From NCBI GenBank assembly GCA_943846785.1, contig OX044367.1, positions 496,001-560,000 on the forward strand: DNA of 64,000 nt, read 5' to 3'. Source of the stretch: SCGC-AAA076-P13 sp905478035 (GTDB lineage Bacteria > Pseudomonadota > Gammaproteobacteria > Magnimaribacterales > D2472). Position numbers and translations under genes: made by a program. The notes under the pieces are model-generated. The model was not told where the DNA came from. It saw only the letters and a program-made list of their open reading frames with translations, and did no database searches. Shown here piece by piece: positions 8,403 to 17,344 of the stretch (position 1 is the stretch's first letter; each line of letters starts with the position of its first letter).

Positions 8403-8909
8403 ATGAGTGAAAACGAAACAAATAATATGACACTAAATAGTTTGTCTAATGAAGGGACATCTCAAAATAGAAAGAGAGTTGGTCGCGGAATGGGTTCTGG
8501 AACAGGAAAAACAGCTGGTAGAGGTCATAAAGGTCAAAAATCTAGAACCGGCGGTGGTGTCAGAGCTGGTTTTGAGGGCGGTCAAATGCCACTTCAAATG
8601 AGATTACCAAAATTTGGTTTTAGCTCTAGAACAAATAACCATCTTAAAGAAGTTAATGTAAAAAATCTTAATGGTTTAGATGTTATTACTCTTGAGACTT
8701 TAAAAGAAAATAAAATTATTTCAAAGTCTGTAAAAAAAGTAAAAATATTTGGAACTTTTGATCTTGATTCTAAATTAAAGGTTGAAGGAATAAAGGTTAC
8801 TAAGGGCGCAAAAGAGTCTATAGAAAAAGCTGGTGGGAGTGTTGCAGACATAGTTGATCCAGTTATTAGACCAAAAGGTGTAAAAAAAGCTGATAGGGTT
8901 GCAAAATAA
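8403..8909 (+). CDS. rplO: 50S ribosomal protein L15
   Basis: 168 residues, longer than the 144 of E. coli. The glycine-rich basic N-terminal part (KRVGRGMGSGTGKTAGRGHKG) and FEGGQMPLQMRLPKFGF are typical. The family N-terminus (MTLNSL) corresponds to an internal ATG at 8427, but the ribosome binding site (AGGAAAG at 8391-8396) favours the ATG at 8403, giving an 8-residue polar extension. L15 is a late-assembling 23S protein. Confidence 0.95.
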   Translation: MSENETNNMTLNSLSNEGTSQNRKRVGRGMGSGTGKTAGRGHKGQKSRTGGGVRAGFEGGQMPLQMRLPKFGFSSRTNNHLKEVNVKNLNGLDVITLETLKENKIISKSVKKVKIFGTFDLDSKLKVEGIKVTKGAKESIEKAGGSVADIVDPVIRPKGVKKADRVAK

Positions 8910-8912
8910 TTT

Positions 8913-10214
8913 ATGACAGATCAAGGTAAAGGAATGAGCGATCTTTGGAAAAGACTTCGCTTTGTATTTGTTGCTATTCTTGTATATAGAATAGGAACAC
9001 ATATTCCTATACCTGGAATTGATCCTGACAGGTTATCCGCTTTATTTGATCAAAATCAGGGCACGATTATTGAAATGTTCAACTTATTCTCTGGTGGAGC
9101 GCTAGAAAGAATGAGTATCTTTGCACTTAATGTTGTTCCATATATATCTGCTGCAATTATTATGCAGTTATTCTCAAATTCTATACCGTATTTACAAGAG
9201 CTTAAAAAAGATGGACAGGCAGGCAGAAATACTATTACTCAGTACACAAGATATGGTACTGCTCTATTAGCGTTCATTCAGGCATCAGCATTAGCCGTAA
9301 CTTTATCTGCAAGCGGTCTAGCATATACACCTGGACCTTCATTCTTTATTTCTGCTGTATTCTCAGTGGTTGCTGGAACAATGTTTTTAATGTGGTTAGG
9401 AGAACAAGTTTCAGAAAGAGGAATTGGTAATGGAATTTCTATTATCATTGCTACAAGCATCCTAACAGGAATTCCTGGAGCAATTGGTCAGGCACTTGAA
9501 CAGTCTAGGCAAGGTGATATTAGTGTTCTTTTGCTAATTGCAATTGGTATATTATCAATGGCCGTAATAGCTGTAGTTGTTTTCATTGAAAGAGGACAGA
9601 GAAGAATCACAGTTAATTATGCTCAAAGACAACAAGGTAGAAAATTGATGCAAGCTCAGACAAGCCATCTACCTTTCAAAGTAAATATGGCTGGAGTTAT
9701 TCCTGCAATTTTTGCTAGTACCTTTTTATTATTCCCAGCCTCACTTTCTACATGGTTTGGGCAGAGCGAATCATTAGGATTTTTACAGAGTTTTTCACTG
9801 GCTTTAAATCCAGGCCAACCGTTATATATTCTTGTATTTGCTGGACTAATTATCAGTTTCTGTTTTATTTGGCTGGCATTAACATTTAATACTAGAGAAG
9901 TTTCAGATAATCTTAAAAGATCAGGCGCTTACATAGCTGGTATTAGACCTGGAGAACAAACTTCAAATTATATAGATGCAGTTTTAGCTAGATTGACAGT
10001 ATTTGGTGCGATATACCTAACACTTATTTGCTTGCTTCCACTAGCACTTATCAATTTCGCAGGAATATCCCCAACAATATCTGTTGGAGGTACTTCAGTT
10101 TTAATTATCGTTGTTGTCTTGATGGATTTTATGGCTCAAGTTCAGTCACATATGATGTCAACACAGTACTCATCGCTAATGAAAAAAGCTAATTTAAAAA
10201 ATTATAAAAGGTAA
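8913..10214 (+). CDS. secY: Sec translocon channel subunit SecY
   Basis: 433 residues (E. coli 443) with ten predicted membrane segments. Signatures seen: YRIGTHIPIPGIDP near residue 30, GGALERMSIFALNVVPYISA, the C4-loop region NYAQRQQGRK around residue 235, and C5-loop NTREVSDNLKRSGAYIAGIRPG. SecY forms the inner-membrane protein-conducting channel with SecE and SecG and is powered by SecA. It occupies its canonical place at the end of the spc operon. Confidence 0.98.
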   Translation: MTDQGKGMSDLWKRLRFVFVAILVYRIGTHIPIPGIDPDRLSALFDQNQGTIIEMFNLFSGGALERMSIFALNVVPYISAAIIMQLFSNSIPYLQELKKDGQAGRNTITQYTRYGTALLAFIQASALAVTLSASGLAYTPGPSFFISAVFSVVAGTMFLMWLGEQVSERGIGNGISIIIATSILTGIPGAIGQALEQSRQGDISVLLLIAIGILSMAVIAVVVFIERGQRRITVNYAQRQQGRKLMQAQTSHLPFKVNMAGVIPAIFASTFLLFPASLSTWFGQSESLGFLQSFSLALNPGQPLYILVFAGLIISFCFIWLALTFNTREVSDNLKRSGAYIAGIRPGEQTSNYIDAVLARLTVFGAIYLTLICLLPLALINFAGISPTISVGGTSVLIIVVVLMDFMAQVQSHMMSTQYSSLMKKANLKNYKR

Positions 10215-10215
10215 T

Positions 10216-10332
10216 ATGAAAGTTAAAGCATCAGTAAAGAAAATCTGCAGAAATTGCAAAATTGTAAGACGAAATGGAGTCTTATTTGTAATCTGTAAAA
10301 CAGACCAAAAACATAAACAAAGGCAAGGTTAA
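10216..10332 (+). CDS. rpmJ: 50S ribosomal protein L36 (zinc-ribbon form)
   Basis: A 38-residue gene between secY and rpsM. The protein begins MKVKASVKKICRNCKIV and ends KHKQRQG, the same length as the E. coli protein. The zinc ligands C11, C14, C27 and H32 are all present, so this is the zinc-binding paralogue. L36 stabilises 23S rRNA in the central 50S subunit. It starts one base after the secY stop; rpsM follows after 3 nt. Confidence 0.97.
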   Translation: MKVKASVKKICRNCKIVRRNGVLFVICKTDQKHKQRQG

Positions 10333-10335
10333 GAT

Positions 10336-10695
10336 ATGGCAAGGATAGCAGGAGTAAATATTCCAGAGAATAAACATGTTGAGATTTCATTAACTCACAT
10401 ATTTGGAATTGGTAGAAAGACAGCTCAGGATATTTGTAAAGAGCTTAAGATTGATTACACAAGAAAAATTTCTGATTTAACAGAAGATGAAATTGAAAAC
10501 TTAAGAACTGCTATTGGCAAGTTCGTTGTTGAAGGTGATCTTAGAAGAAATATAAGCACAAACATTAAAAGGCTTATGGATTTAGGCAGTTACCGTGGAA
10601 TTAGACATAGAAGAAAGTTACCTACTAGAGGTCAGAATACTAAGAATAATGCAAGAACTAGAAAGGGCGCTAAGAAGCCTATGAGAGGATCATAA
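10336..10695 (+). CDS. rpsM: 30S ribosomal protein S13
   Basis: 119 residues (E. coli 118). It starts MARIAGVNIPENKHVEISLT and ends with RGQNTKNNARTRKG, the basic tail that reaches the P-site tRNA. S13 forms intersubunit bridges with L5 and L31. First gene of the alpha operon; in E. coli the S4 pseudoknot overlaps this start, but the 3-nt spacer here leaves any such structure inside rpmJ. Confidence 0.97.
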   Translation: MARIAGVNIPENKHVEISLTHIFGIGRKTAQDICKELKIDYTRKISDLTEDEIENLRTAIGKFVVEGDLRRNISTNIKRLMDLGSYRGIRHRRKLPTRGQNTKNNARTRKGAKKPMRGS

Positions 10696-10696
10696 A

Positions 10697-11074
10697 ATGG
10701 CAGTAAAAGGAAAGAAAGGTAAGAAAATTGTTACTGATGGTGTTGCACACATTCATTCATCATTCAACAATACGATTGTAACTATTACAGACAAGCAAGG
10801 TAATACAGTTTGTTGGGCTACTTCTGGTGGATCTGGCTTTAAAGGTTCAAGAAAAAGTACACCATTTGCAGCTCAAATAGCAGCTGATAAAGCAGGTAAT
10901 GCTGCAAAAGAATTTGGAATGATTAATCTTGACGTAAAGGTTAAAGGGCCAGGTGGTGGAAGAGAATCTGCTATCAGATCATTAAATGCGTGTGGATTAA
11001 AAATTAAAAGTATTACAGATGTAACGCCACTTCCTCATAATGGTTGTCGCCCATCTAAAAAAAGAAGAGTTTAA
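10697..11074 (+). CDS. rpsK: 30S ribosomal protein S11
   Basis: 125 residues (E. coli 129). Conserved blocks: GVAHIHSSFNNTIVTITD, WATSGGSGFKGSRKSTPFAAQ, and the C-terminal DVTPLPHNGCRPSKKRRV. S11 sits on the 30S platform near the Shine-Dalgarno helix. Confidence 0.98.
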   Translation: MAVKGKKGKKIVTDGVAHIHSSFNNTIVTITDKQGNTVCWATSGGSGFKGSRKSTPFAAQIAADKAGNAAKEFGMINLDVKVKGPGGGRESAIRSLNACGLKIKSITDVTPLPHNGCRPSKKRRV

Positions 11075-11085
11075 GGGAGTAATAA

Positions 11086-11709
11086 ATGGCAAGATATACA
11101 GGACCAACACTAAGACTTTCAAGAAGAGAGGGAACTGACCTTTATTTGAAAAGTGGTGTAAGAGCAATTGAATCAAAATGTAATATGGATTCCCCTCCAG
11201 GTGTTGCAGCTGGTGCAAGAAGAGGAAGACTTTCAGATTACGGTCTTCAGCTTAGAGAAAAGCAAAAAGTAAGACGTATGTATGGGGTTTTAGAAAAGCA
11301 ATTTAGAAATTACTATAAAAAAGCAGCATCTACAAAAGGTAATACTGGTGAAAATCTACTGTCCTTGCTAGAAAAAAGAATGGATAACGTTGTTTATAGA
11401 ATGGGCTTTGGTTCAACAAGAGCCGAAGCAAGACAAATGGTTTCTCATAAAGCTTTTAAAGTTAATGGTGAGGTTGTAAATATTCCTTCATATCAGATGA
11501 AAGCAGGAGATGAAATTCAAGTTAGAGATAATAAGAAAGGCCATTTAAGAATTGCTGCTGCTTTAAAGATAGCAGCTACAAGAGAAGATTGTGATTGGCT
11601 TGAAGTTGATGAAGCAAACTTAAAAGGAGTATTTAAATCAGTTCCTGATAGAACAGATCTAAGTACAGAAATTAACGAAAATCTTATTATTGAGCTTTAC
11701 TCAAAATAA
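11086..11709 (+). CDS. rpsD: 30S ribosomal protein S4
   Basis: 207 residues (E. coli 206). It begins MARYTGPTLRLSRREGTDL; the S4 domain lies around residues 95-155 (LEKRMDNVVYRMGFGSTRAEARQMVSHK). S4 nucleates 30S assembly and in E. coli represses the alpha operon. A ribosome binding site (AAGGGAG) lies at 11072-11078, partly in the rpsK stop. Confidence 0.98.
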   Translation: MARYTGPTLRLSRREGTDLYLKSGVRAIESKCNMDSPPGVAAGARRGRLSDYGLQLREKQKVRRMYGVLEKQFRNYYKKAASTKGNTGENLLSLLEKRMDNVVYRMGFGSTRAEARQMVSHKAFKVNGEVVNIPSYQMKAGDEIQVRDNKKGHLRIAAALKIAATREDCDWLEVDEANLKGVFKSVPDRTDLSTEINENLIIELYSK

Positions 11710-11731
11710 AACATTAAAGACGGAGAAAATT

Positions 11732-12697
11732 ATGCAAATATCAGTAATAGATCTTTTAGTCCCAACTGAAATACAAGTTGACGACATAACACCAAATCTA
11801 TCAAAAATAACACTTGAGCCACTAGAAAGAGGTTTTGGTCATACATTAGGTAATGCTTTAAGAAGAATTCTTCTTTCCTCAATGCCAGGTGCGGCTGTAA
11901 CAGACGTATCCATTGATGGTATATCTCATGAGTACAGTACTATCGAGGGTGTTAGAGAAGATGTAATAGATATTCTTCTTAATATTAAAGATATGCCAGT
12001 AAATATCATAGAAGGTAATACTGCAGAAATCACACTTGATGTAACTGGACCTTGTGATGTTTTAGCTTCATCTTTTGAGGTTCCTGGAAATGTAGAGCTT
12101 GTAAATCAAGATTTCCATGTTGCAACCATAGTTGACAAGGTTAGCTTGAAAATGACACTAACAGTTCAAACTGGAAGAGGCTATGAGCCAGCTGACACTA
12201 GAGATGATGAAGATAGAGTTGTTGGTGCTTTAAAAGTAGATGCATCATACAGCCCTGTAAGAAGAGTTTCATATACAGTTGATAATGCAAGATTTGAAAA
12301 AAGAACTGACCTTGATAAGTTAGTAATTGAACTAGAAACTGATGGGACCTTGGATCCTAAAATGGCTATTGAGCACTCAGCTACAATCCTTCAACAACAA
12401 CTAAGTTCTTTTGTAGATTTAGATGCGATTGCTGAACAAGAAGCTAAGAAAGACCAAAATGACTTTGATCCTTTCCTTCTAAGATCAATAGAAGAGCTTG
12501 AACTAACAGTAAGATCAACTAACTGTTTAAAAGCTGAAAGTATTTTCCTAATTGGTGATCTTATACATAGATCAGAATTTGATTTATTAAAAACTCCAAA
12601 CCTAGGAAAGAAATCACTTAATGAGATTAAAGATGTTCTTGCTTCTAAAGAGCTTTCTTTGGGAATGAATGTGGATAATTGGCCACCAGTAGGATAA
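11732..12697 (+). CDS. rpoA: DNA-directed RNA polymerase alpha subunit
   Basis: 321 residues from ATG 11732 with a good CGGAGAAA ribosome binding site; the in-frame reading from 11690 overlaps rpsD and is not needed. The N-terminal dimerisation domain includes LEPLERGFGHTLGNALRRILLSSMPG. The C-terminal domain keeps the UP-element and activator-contacting surface (ELTVRSTNCLKAES, then LKTPNLGKKSLNEIKDVL). The last few residues of the E. coli tail are missing. It is co-transcribed with rpsD and rplQ. Confidence 0.98.
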   Translation: MQISVIDLLVPTEIQVDDITPNLSKITLEPLERGFGHTLGNALRRILLSSMPGAAVTDVSIDGISHEYSTIEGVREDVIDILLNIKDMPVNIIEGNTAEITLDVTGPCDVLASSFEVPGNVELVNQDFHVATIVDKVSLKMTLTVQTGRGYEPADTRDDEDRVVGALKVDASYSPVRRVSYTVDNARFEKRTDLDKLVIELETDGTLDPKMAIEHSATILQQQLSSFVDLDAIAEQEAKKDQNDFDPFLLRSIEELELTVRSTNCLKAESIFLIGDLIHRSEFDLLKTPNLGKKSLNEIKDVLASKELSLGMNVDNWPPVG

Positions 12698-12701
12698 TAA
12701 A

Positions 12702-13115
12702 ATGAGACATAGAAAAGCAGGAAGAAAACTTAATAGAAATTCATCTCATAGAAAGGCTTTGCTAAAAAACTTAGCAATCGCTTTAATTGAGCAGGATATT
12801 ATTAGAACAACTCTTCCAAAAGCAAAAGAGTTAAGAAAGGTTATAGAACCCCTAATTACTATGGGTAAAGAAGATACTGTTGCAAACAGACGTCTTGCTT
12901 TTAGTAGACTTAGATCAGATTCAGCAGTTGCAAAATTGTTTACTGAAATTTCTGTAAATTCAAAAGATAGAAAGGGCGGATATACAAGAATTATAAAAGC
13001 TGGTTTTAGACCAGGTGATAAAGCTGATATGGCTTACATTGAGCTTGTAGATAGACCTATGGGCGAAGATGCTACTTCTGAGACTCCTGAGTTAAAAGAA
13101 GACACAGCAGCATAA
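12702..13115 (+). CDS. rplQ: 50S ribosomal protein L17
   Basis: 137 residues (E. coli 127). It starts MRHRKAGRKLNRNSSHRKALLKNL; YTRIIKAGFRPGDKADMAYIELVD is the family core. The extra residues form an acidic tail after the core. It ends the ribosomal gene run and converges on uvrA with only 8 nt between the stops. Confidence 0.97.
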   Translation: MRHRKAGRKLNRNSSHRKALLKNLAIALIEQDIIRTTLPKAKELRKVIEPLITMGKEDTVANRRLAFSRLRSDSAVAKLFTEISVNSKDRKGGYTRIIKAGFRPGDKADMAYIELVDRPMGEDATSETPELKEDTAA

Positions 13116-13123
13116 CTAAAATC

Positions 13124-15940
13124 CTAGAGCATTTTTTCTAGAAACTGACCTGTGAAGGAGTTGCTAACTTTAGCAACATCTTCAGGGGTTCCTGAGGCAA
13201 CAATATTACCCCCATCACTTCCTCCTTCTGGGCCTAAATCAATAATCCAATCTGCTGTTTTAATCACATCAAGATTATGCTCAATAACAACAATAGTATT
13301 TCCTTGACTCTTAAGTCTATCTAATACTTTTAGCAATAACTCTATATCAGCAAAATGAAGTCCTGTTGTAGGCTCATCTAATATAAATAAAGTTTTACCA
13401 GTACTTCTTTTTGATAATTCTTTAGCAAGTTTAATTCTTTGGGCTTCACCACCAGACAGTGTTGTTGCTGACTGTCCTAATGTTATATATCCTAAACCTA
13501 CATCATCTAACGTTACTAATTTTTTCTTTAGAGCGGGAAGGGCATCAAAAAATTCTAATGCTTCTTCAACAGTCATATTTAAAATATCACTTATATTTTT
13601 TTCTTTGTATTTAACTTCTAAGGTTTGCTCGTTATATCTATTTCCCTCACAGACATCACATTTAACATAAACATCTGCTAGAAAATGCATTTCTACCTTT
13701 GTCATACCATCTCCTTGGCATGCTTCACACCGCCCACCCTTCACATTAAAACTAAACCTTCCTGGTTTATACCCTCTAGATTTAGCTTCTATGGTTTGAG
13801 AAAGCAGATCTCTTATGTATGAAAATAAACCTGTATATGTTGCAGGATTAGATCTAGGAGTTCTTCCTATGGGCGATTGATCTATACTTATAACCTTATC
13901 TAAATGTTCAAGACCCTCAACTTTATCGCACTTAATTTCTTTATTTAATTTTGCCTTATTCAGCATAAAAGAACTTATTGGAAGCAATGTCTGATTAATT
14001 AATGATGATTTACCAGATCCGGAAACTCCTGTTATACACGTAAAAATACCAATGGGTATTTCAGCTGAAATATTTTGAAGATTATTCTCAGAAGAGTTGA
14101 TAATTTTTATCATCTTGTCATTTGGAGCTATTCTTTTCGACGGAATCTTTATTTGTTTTTCACCAGAAAGATATTTTGCAGTTATAGAATTTTTATTATT
14201 AAGAATCGCCTGAAGATTTCCTTCAGCACAAATTTCTCCGCCATGCTTTCCAGCACCGGGACCTATATCAATAATATGATCTGCACATCTTATAGCTTCT
14301 TCATCATGCTCAACCACAATTACAGTATTTCCAAGACTTTTAAGATTATTTAAAGTTTTAATTAGTTTTTCGTTATCTCTTTGATGAAGGCCAATTGAAG
14401 GCTCATCAAGAACATAGGTAACACCAACCAAGCCTGACCCAATCTGACTTGCTAGTCTTATTCTTTGAGCCTCACCACCAGACAGTGTGTCAGCACTTCT
14501 TTCTAATGTTAGGTAATTGAGGCCTACGTCCTCAAGAAATGTAAGTCTTTCTGTAATCTCTTTTAGAATTTTTTCAGCTATTTTCTTTTTTGCACCATCA
14601 AGCTTCATATTCTTAACAAAATCTAATGCATCATTAATTCTCATACCTGTTATGTTATGGATTTGAGTTTTATTAATGAAAACGTTTCTAGATTGAGTAT
14701 TTAGCCTTGATCCATCGCATTCATCACATGAGCTTTTAGACATTAATTTAGATAACTCGTCTCTGATAAAATCTGAATCAGTTTCTTTAAATCTTCTTTC
14801 AGTGCTAGGAATAATGCCCTCGAATTTATGTTTTCTAACAATTCTACTGCCACTTCTAAATCTATGAGAGAAATCAATCTTTTCTTTTGAGCCCCAAAGA
14901 ATTACATCCTTGATATTTTGAGGATAATCCTTCCATTTTGTAGTTAAACTAAAATCATAATGCGCGCTTAAACATTTAAGTTGATAGAAATAAAAACGAT
15001 TTCTTCTAGTCCAACCTTTAATTGCGCCATTTGAAATAGATACTTCATCATCTTGAATTAATCTATTTTCATTAAAATATTGAATTACGCCAAGTCCATC
15101 ACATCTGGTACAGGCACCATATGGATTATTAAAAGAGAACATTCTTGGTTCGAGTTCTGCAATTGCATATCCGCACTGTGAGCAAGAAAAATTTGATGAA
15201 TATAAATTTGATGATTTCTTATCTATATTTTCTATTTCAACAAGCCCACTAGAAAGATTTAGAGATGTTTCTATAGACTCAGCAAGCCTCGATCTATCCT
15301 CTTCATTATTTTTAATAACAAGCCTATCGATTACTGCTGAAATGTCATGCTTTTTATTTTTTTCTAGCTCAGGAAACTCTTCAATTGGATATACAATGTT
15401 ATTAACTTTAACTCTTACATAACCACTTTTTCTTAACTCTTCGTATATAGCTAAATGCTCTCCCTTTTTACCTCTTACCACAGGAGATAAAATCATAATT
15501 TTTGTACCTTCTTTTAATTTAAGAACTTCATCACATATCTCAGAAACTGTTTTTGCTTTTAGTTCTTCGCCATGGTCAGGACAGATAGGAGAACCTATTC
15601 TTGCATATAGTAGTCGTAGATAATCATATATCTCAGTAACTGTACCCACTGTTGATCTTGGATTGTGCGAAGTAGATTTTTGCTCAATGGATATTGCTGG
15701 AGATAAACCTTCAATTTGATCCACATCAGGCTTTTCCATCATTGATAAAAATTGACGAGCATATGTTGAGAGTGACTCCACATACCTTCTTTGCCCCTCT
15801 GCATATAAAGTATCAAAGGCTAATGAAGACTTCCCTGATCCAGAAAGACCAGTTATTACAATGATCTTATTCCTAGGTATTTCTAGACTAATATTCTTAA
15901 GATTATGTGTACGTGCGCCTTTTATAAAAATACTATCCAT
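13124..15940 (-). CDS. uvrA: Excinuclease ABC subunit A
   Basis: 938 residues from ATG 15940 (MDSIFIKGARTHNLKNI); a TTG at 15949 would add three residues and is closer to a weak GGAT ribosome binding site. UvrA is the damage-sensing ATPase of nucleotide excision repair. Two ABC modules are visible, each with a Walker A (GLSGSGKSS and GVSGSGKSS) and an LSGGEAQRI signature. Zinc sites appear as CSQCGYA...CTRCDG in the first module and CEACQGDG...CDVCEG in the second. The arrangement divergent from ssb is the E. coli one. No LexA box of the CTGT-N8-ACAG type is seen upstream. Confidence 0.98.
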   Translation of the reverse strand: MDSIFIKGARTHNLKNISLEIPRNKIIVITGLSGSGKSSLAFDTLYAEGQRRYVESLSTYARQFLSMMEKPDVDQIEGLSPAISIEQKSTSHNPRSTVGTVTEIYDYLRLLYARIGSPICPDHGEELKAKTVSEICDEVLKLKEGTKIMILSPVVRGKKGEHLAIYEELRKSGYVRVKVNNIVYPIEEFPELEKNKKHDISAVIDRLVIKNNEEDRSRLAESIETSLNLSSGLVEIENIDKKSSNLYSSNFSCSQCGYAIAELEPRMFSFNNPYGACTRCDGLGVIQYFNENRLIQDDEVSISNGAIKGWTRRNRFYFYQLKCLSAHYDFSLTTKWKDYPQNIKDVILWGSKEKIDFSHRFRSGSRIVRKHKFEGIIPSTERRFKETDSDFIRDELSKLMSKSSCDECDGSRLNTQSRNVFINKTQIHNITGMRINDALDFVKNMKLDGAKKKIAEKILKEITERLTFLEDVGLNYLTLERSADTLSGGEAQRIRLASQIGSGLVGVTYVLDEPSIGLHQRDNEKLIKTLNNLKSLGNTVIVVEHDEEAIRCADHIIDIGPGAGKHGGEICAEGNLQAILNNKNSITAKYLSGEKQIKIPSKRIAPNDKMIKIINSSENNLQNISAEIPIGIFTCITGVSGSGKSSLINQTLLPISSFMLNKAKLNKEIKCDKVEGLEHLDKVISIDQSPIGRTPRSNPATYTGLFSYIRDLLSQTIEAKSRGYKPGRFSFNVKGGRCEACQGDGMTKVEMHFLADVYVKCDVCEGNRYNEQTLEVKYKEKNISDILNMTVEEALEFFDALPALKKKLVTLDDVGLGYITLGQSATTLSGGEAQRIKLAKELSKRSTGKTLFILDEPTTGLHFADIELLLKVLDRLKSQGNTIVVIEHNLDVIKTADWIIDLGPEGGSDGGNIVASGTPEDVAKVSNSFTGQFLEKML

Positions 15941-16010
15941 AAGATTCAAAATATCCGTGATGAAAAAATTAATTTAGGTTAAACTTCTATGAATATTATA
16001 AGAGGTAAAT

Positions 16011-16451
16011 ATGAGCAGAGGCGTAAATAAAGTAATTTTAGTTGGCAACTTAGGCCAAAAACCTGAAATGAGGTATACAGCAACTCAATCTGCTGTTGCT
16101 AACATATCAATAGCTACTACTGAATCCTGGAAAGATAAAGAAAGTGGTGAAATGAGAGATAAAACAGAATGGCATAGGGTTGTATATTTTGGAAAGTTAG
16201 CCGAGATTGTTGAAAAATATCTAGACAAAGGCTCAAGTGTTTATATAGAAGGTAAATTACAAACTCGTAAGTGGCAAGATAAATCTGGAGCCGACAGATG
16301 GACAACTGAAATAGTTGGAAATGAGTTAACTATGCTTGGATCAAGAGCTTCTAATTCAAGCCCAGCACAATCATCTTCAAATGAAACAGAGTCACCATTT
16401 CCTCAAGACGATTCAGGACCTGGGTTAACAGACGACGATATTCCGTTTTAA
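16011..16451 (+). CDS. ssb: Single-stranded DNA-binding protein
   Basis: 146 residues. The N-terminal OB fold (residues 1-110) begins SRGVNKVILVGNLGQKPEMRY. A short serine/proline-rich linker leads to the acidic tip DDDIPF, the tail that recruits replication and repair partners. Ribosome binding site AAGAGGT precedes the ATG. It diverges from uvrA over a 70-nt AT-rich spacer. The crotonase gene follows in the same frame 12 nt after the stop. Confidence 0.98.
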   Translation: MSRGVNKVILVGNLGQKPEMRYTATQSAVANISIATTESWKDKESGEMRDKTEWHRVVYFGKLAEIVEKYLDKGSSVYIEGKLQTRKWQDKSGADRWTTEIVGNELTMLGSRASNSSPAQSSSNETESPFPQDDSGPGLTDDDIPF

Positions 16452-16463
16452 AGTAAAACTGGT

Positions 16464-17336
16464 TTGATCGCAGATTTTAAAACAATTCTTTTTAAAGAAA
16501 ATGAGGGAATTGGGCTAATAACATTAAATAGGCCTCATAAACTTAATGCTTTTAATCAGCAAATGCTCAAAGACCTCCTTCATGTTCTTGATCACATTGA
16601 TAGCAATGACGATATTAGAGCTGTTGTTATAACGGCTTCGGGAAAAGCTTTTTGTGCAGGAGCAGACTTGTCAGCAGGTAAGGATACATTCAATTCAGGG
16701 TTTGATAATTCTTCAGATTATGAGCAAGATTTTAATAGAGATTCCGGAGGGATTCTTGCTTTAAGAATGTATAAATGTCTCAAGCCTATTTTAATAGCTT
16801 GTAATGGAGTTTCTGTAGGAGTCGGAGCAACTCTTCAGCTTGCTGCAGACATTAGAGTTGCTTCTTCTTCAAGTAAATTTTCGTTCCCATTTACAAAGAG
16901 GGGTATAGCCCCTGATGCATGCTCAAGTTGGTTTTTGCCAAGACTTGTAGGAATCTCAAAAAGCTTGGAATGGTGTTTTTCTGGAGAGATGATTGATGCA
17001 GATACAGCACTTGATAGCGGTTTAATATCTTATAAGGTTGATCCTGATAATCTTATGGATAAGACGTTATCAATAGCAAGAAAAATAATTAAAGATTCAT
17101 CGCCAGTATCAGTTGCGCTCACCAGACAAATGATTTGGGGTCTTTCTCAGAAAGACTCACCTGAAGATGCTCACGTAGTTGATAGTAAAGCAATTGAGTC
17201 AAGAGGAAAATCTAAAGATGCAGCAGAGGGAGTTATGTCATTTTTAGAAAAAAGGGATGCAGTTTTTGAAAACAAAGTAAGTAAAGACATGCCTGAATTT
17301 TTTCCATTCGAAAAGGATAAGTTTGATGACCAATAA
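16464..17336 (+). CDS. Enoyl-CoA hydratase/isomerase family protein
   Basis: 290-residue crotonase-fold protein starting at TTG 16464, the only usable start after the ssb stop. The oxyanion-hole segment FCAGADLSAGKD lies near residues 68-80 and GVSVGVGATLQLAADIR near 116-132. The catalytic region reads KRGIAPDACSSWFLPR, with Asp where classical hydratases have Glu, as in PaaG-type isomerases. The family acts on acyl-CoA thioesters; the substrate cannot be read from sequence. It is followed after 8 nt by an Old Yellow Enzyme homologue and is probably co-transcribed with it. Confidence 0.85.
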   Translation: MIADFKTILFKENEGIGLITLNRPHKLNAFNQQMLKDLLHVLDHIDSNDDIRAVVITASGKAFCAGADLSAGKDTFNSGFDNSSDYEQDFNRDSGGILALRMYKCLKPILIACNGVSVGVGATLQLAADIRVASSSSKFSFPFTKRGIAPDACSSWFLPRLVGISKSLEWCFSGEMIDADTALDSGLISYKVDPDNLMDKTLSIARKIIKDSSPVSVALTRQMIWGLSQKDSPEDAHVVDSKAIESRGKSKDAAEGVMSFLEKRDAVFENKVSKDMPEFFPFEKDKFDDQ

Positions 17337-17344
17337 GGATAAAA

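Noticed and set aside
14075..14353. Plus-strand open frame inside uvrA
   Set aside because: Antisense to conserved UvrA sequence, no ribosome binding site and no recognisable protein.
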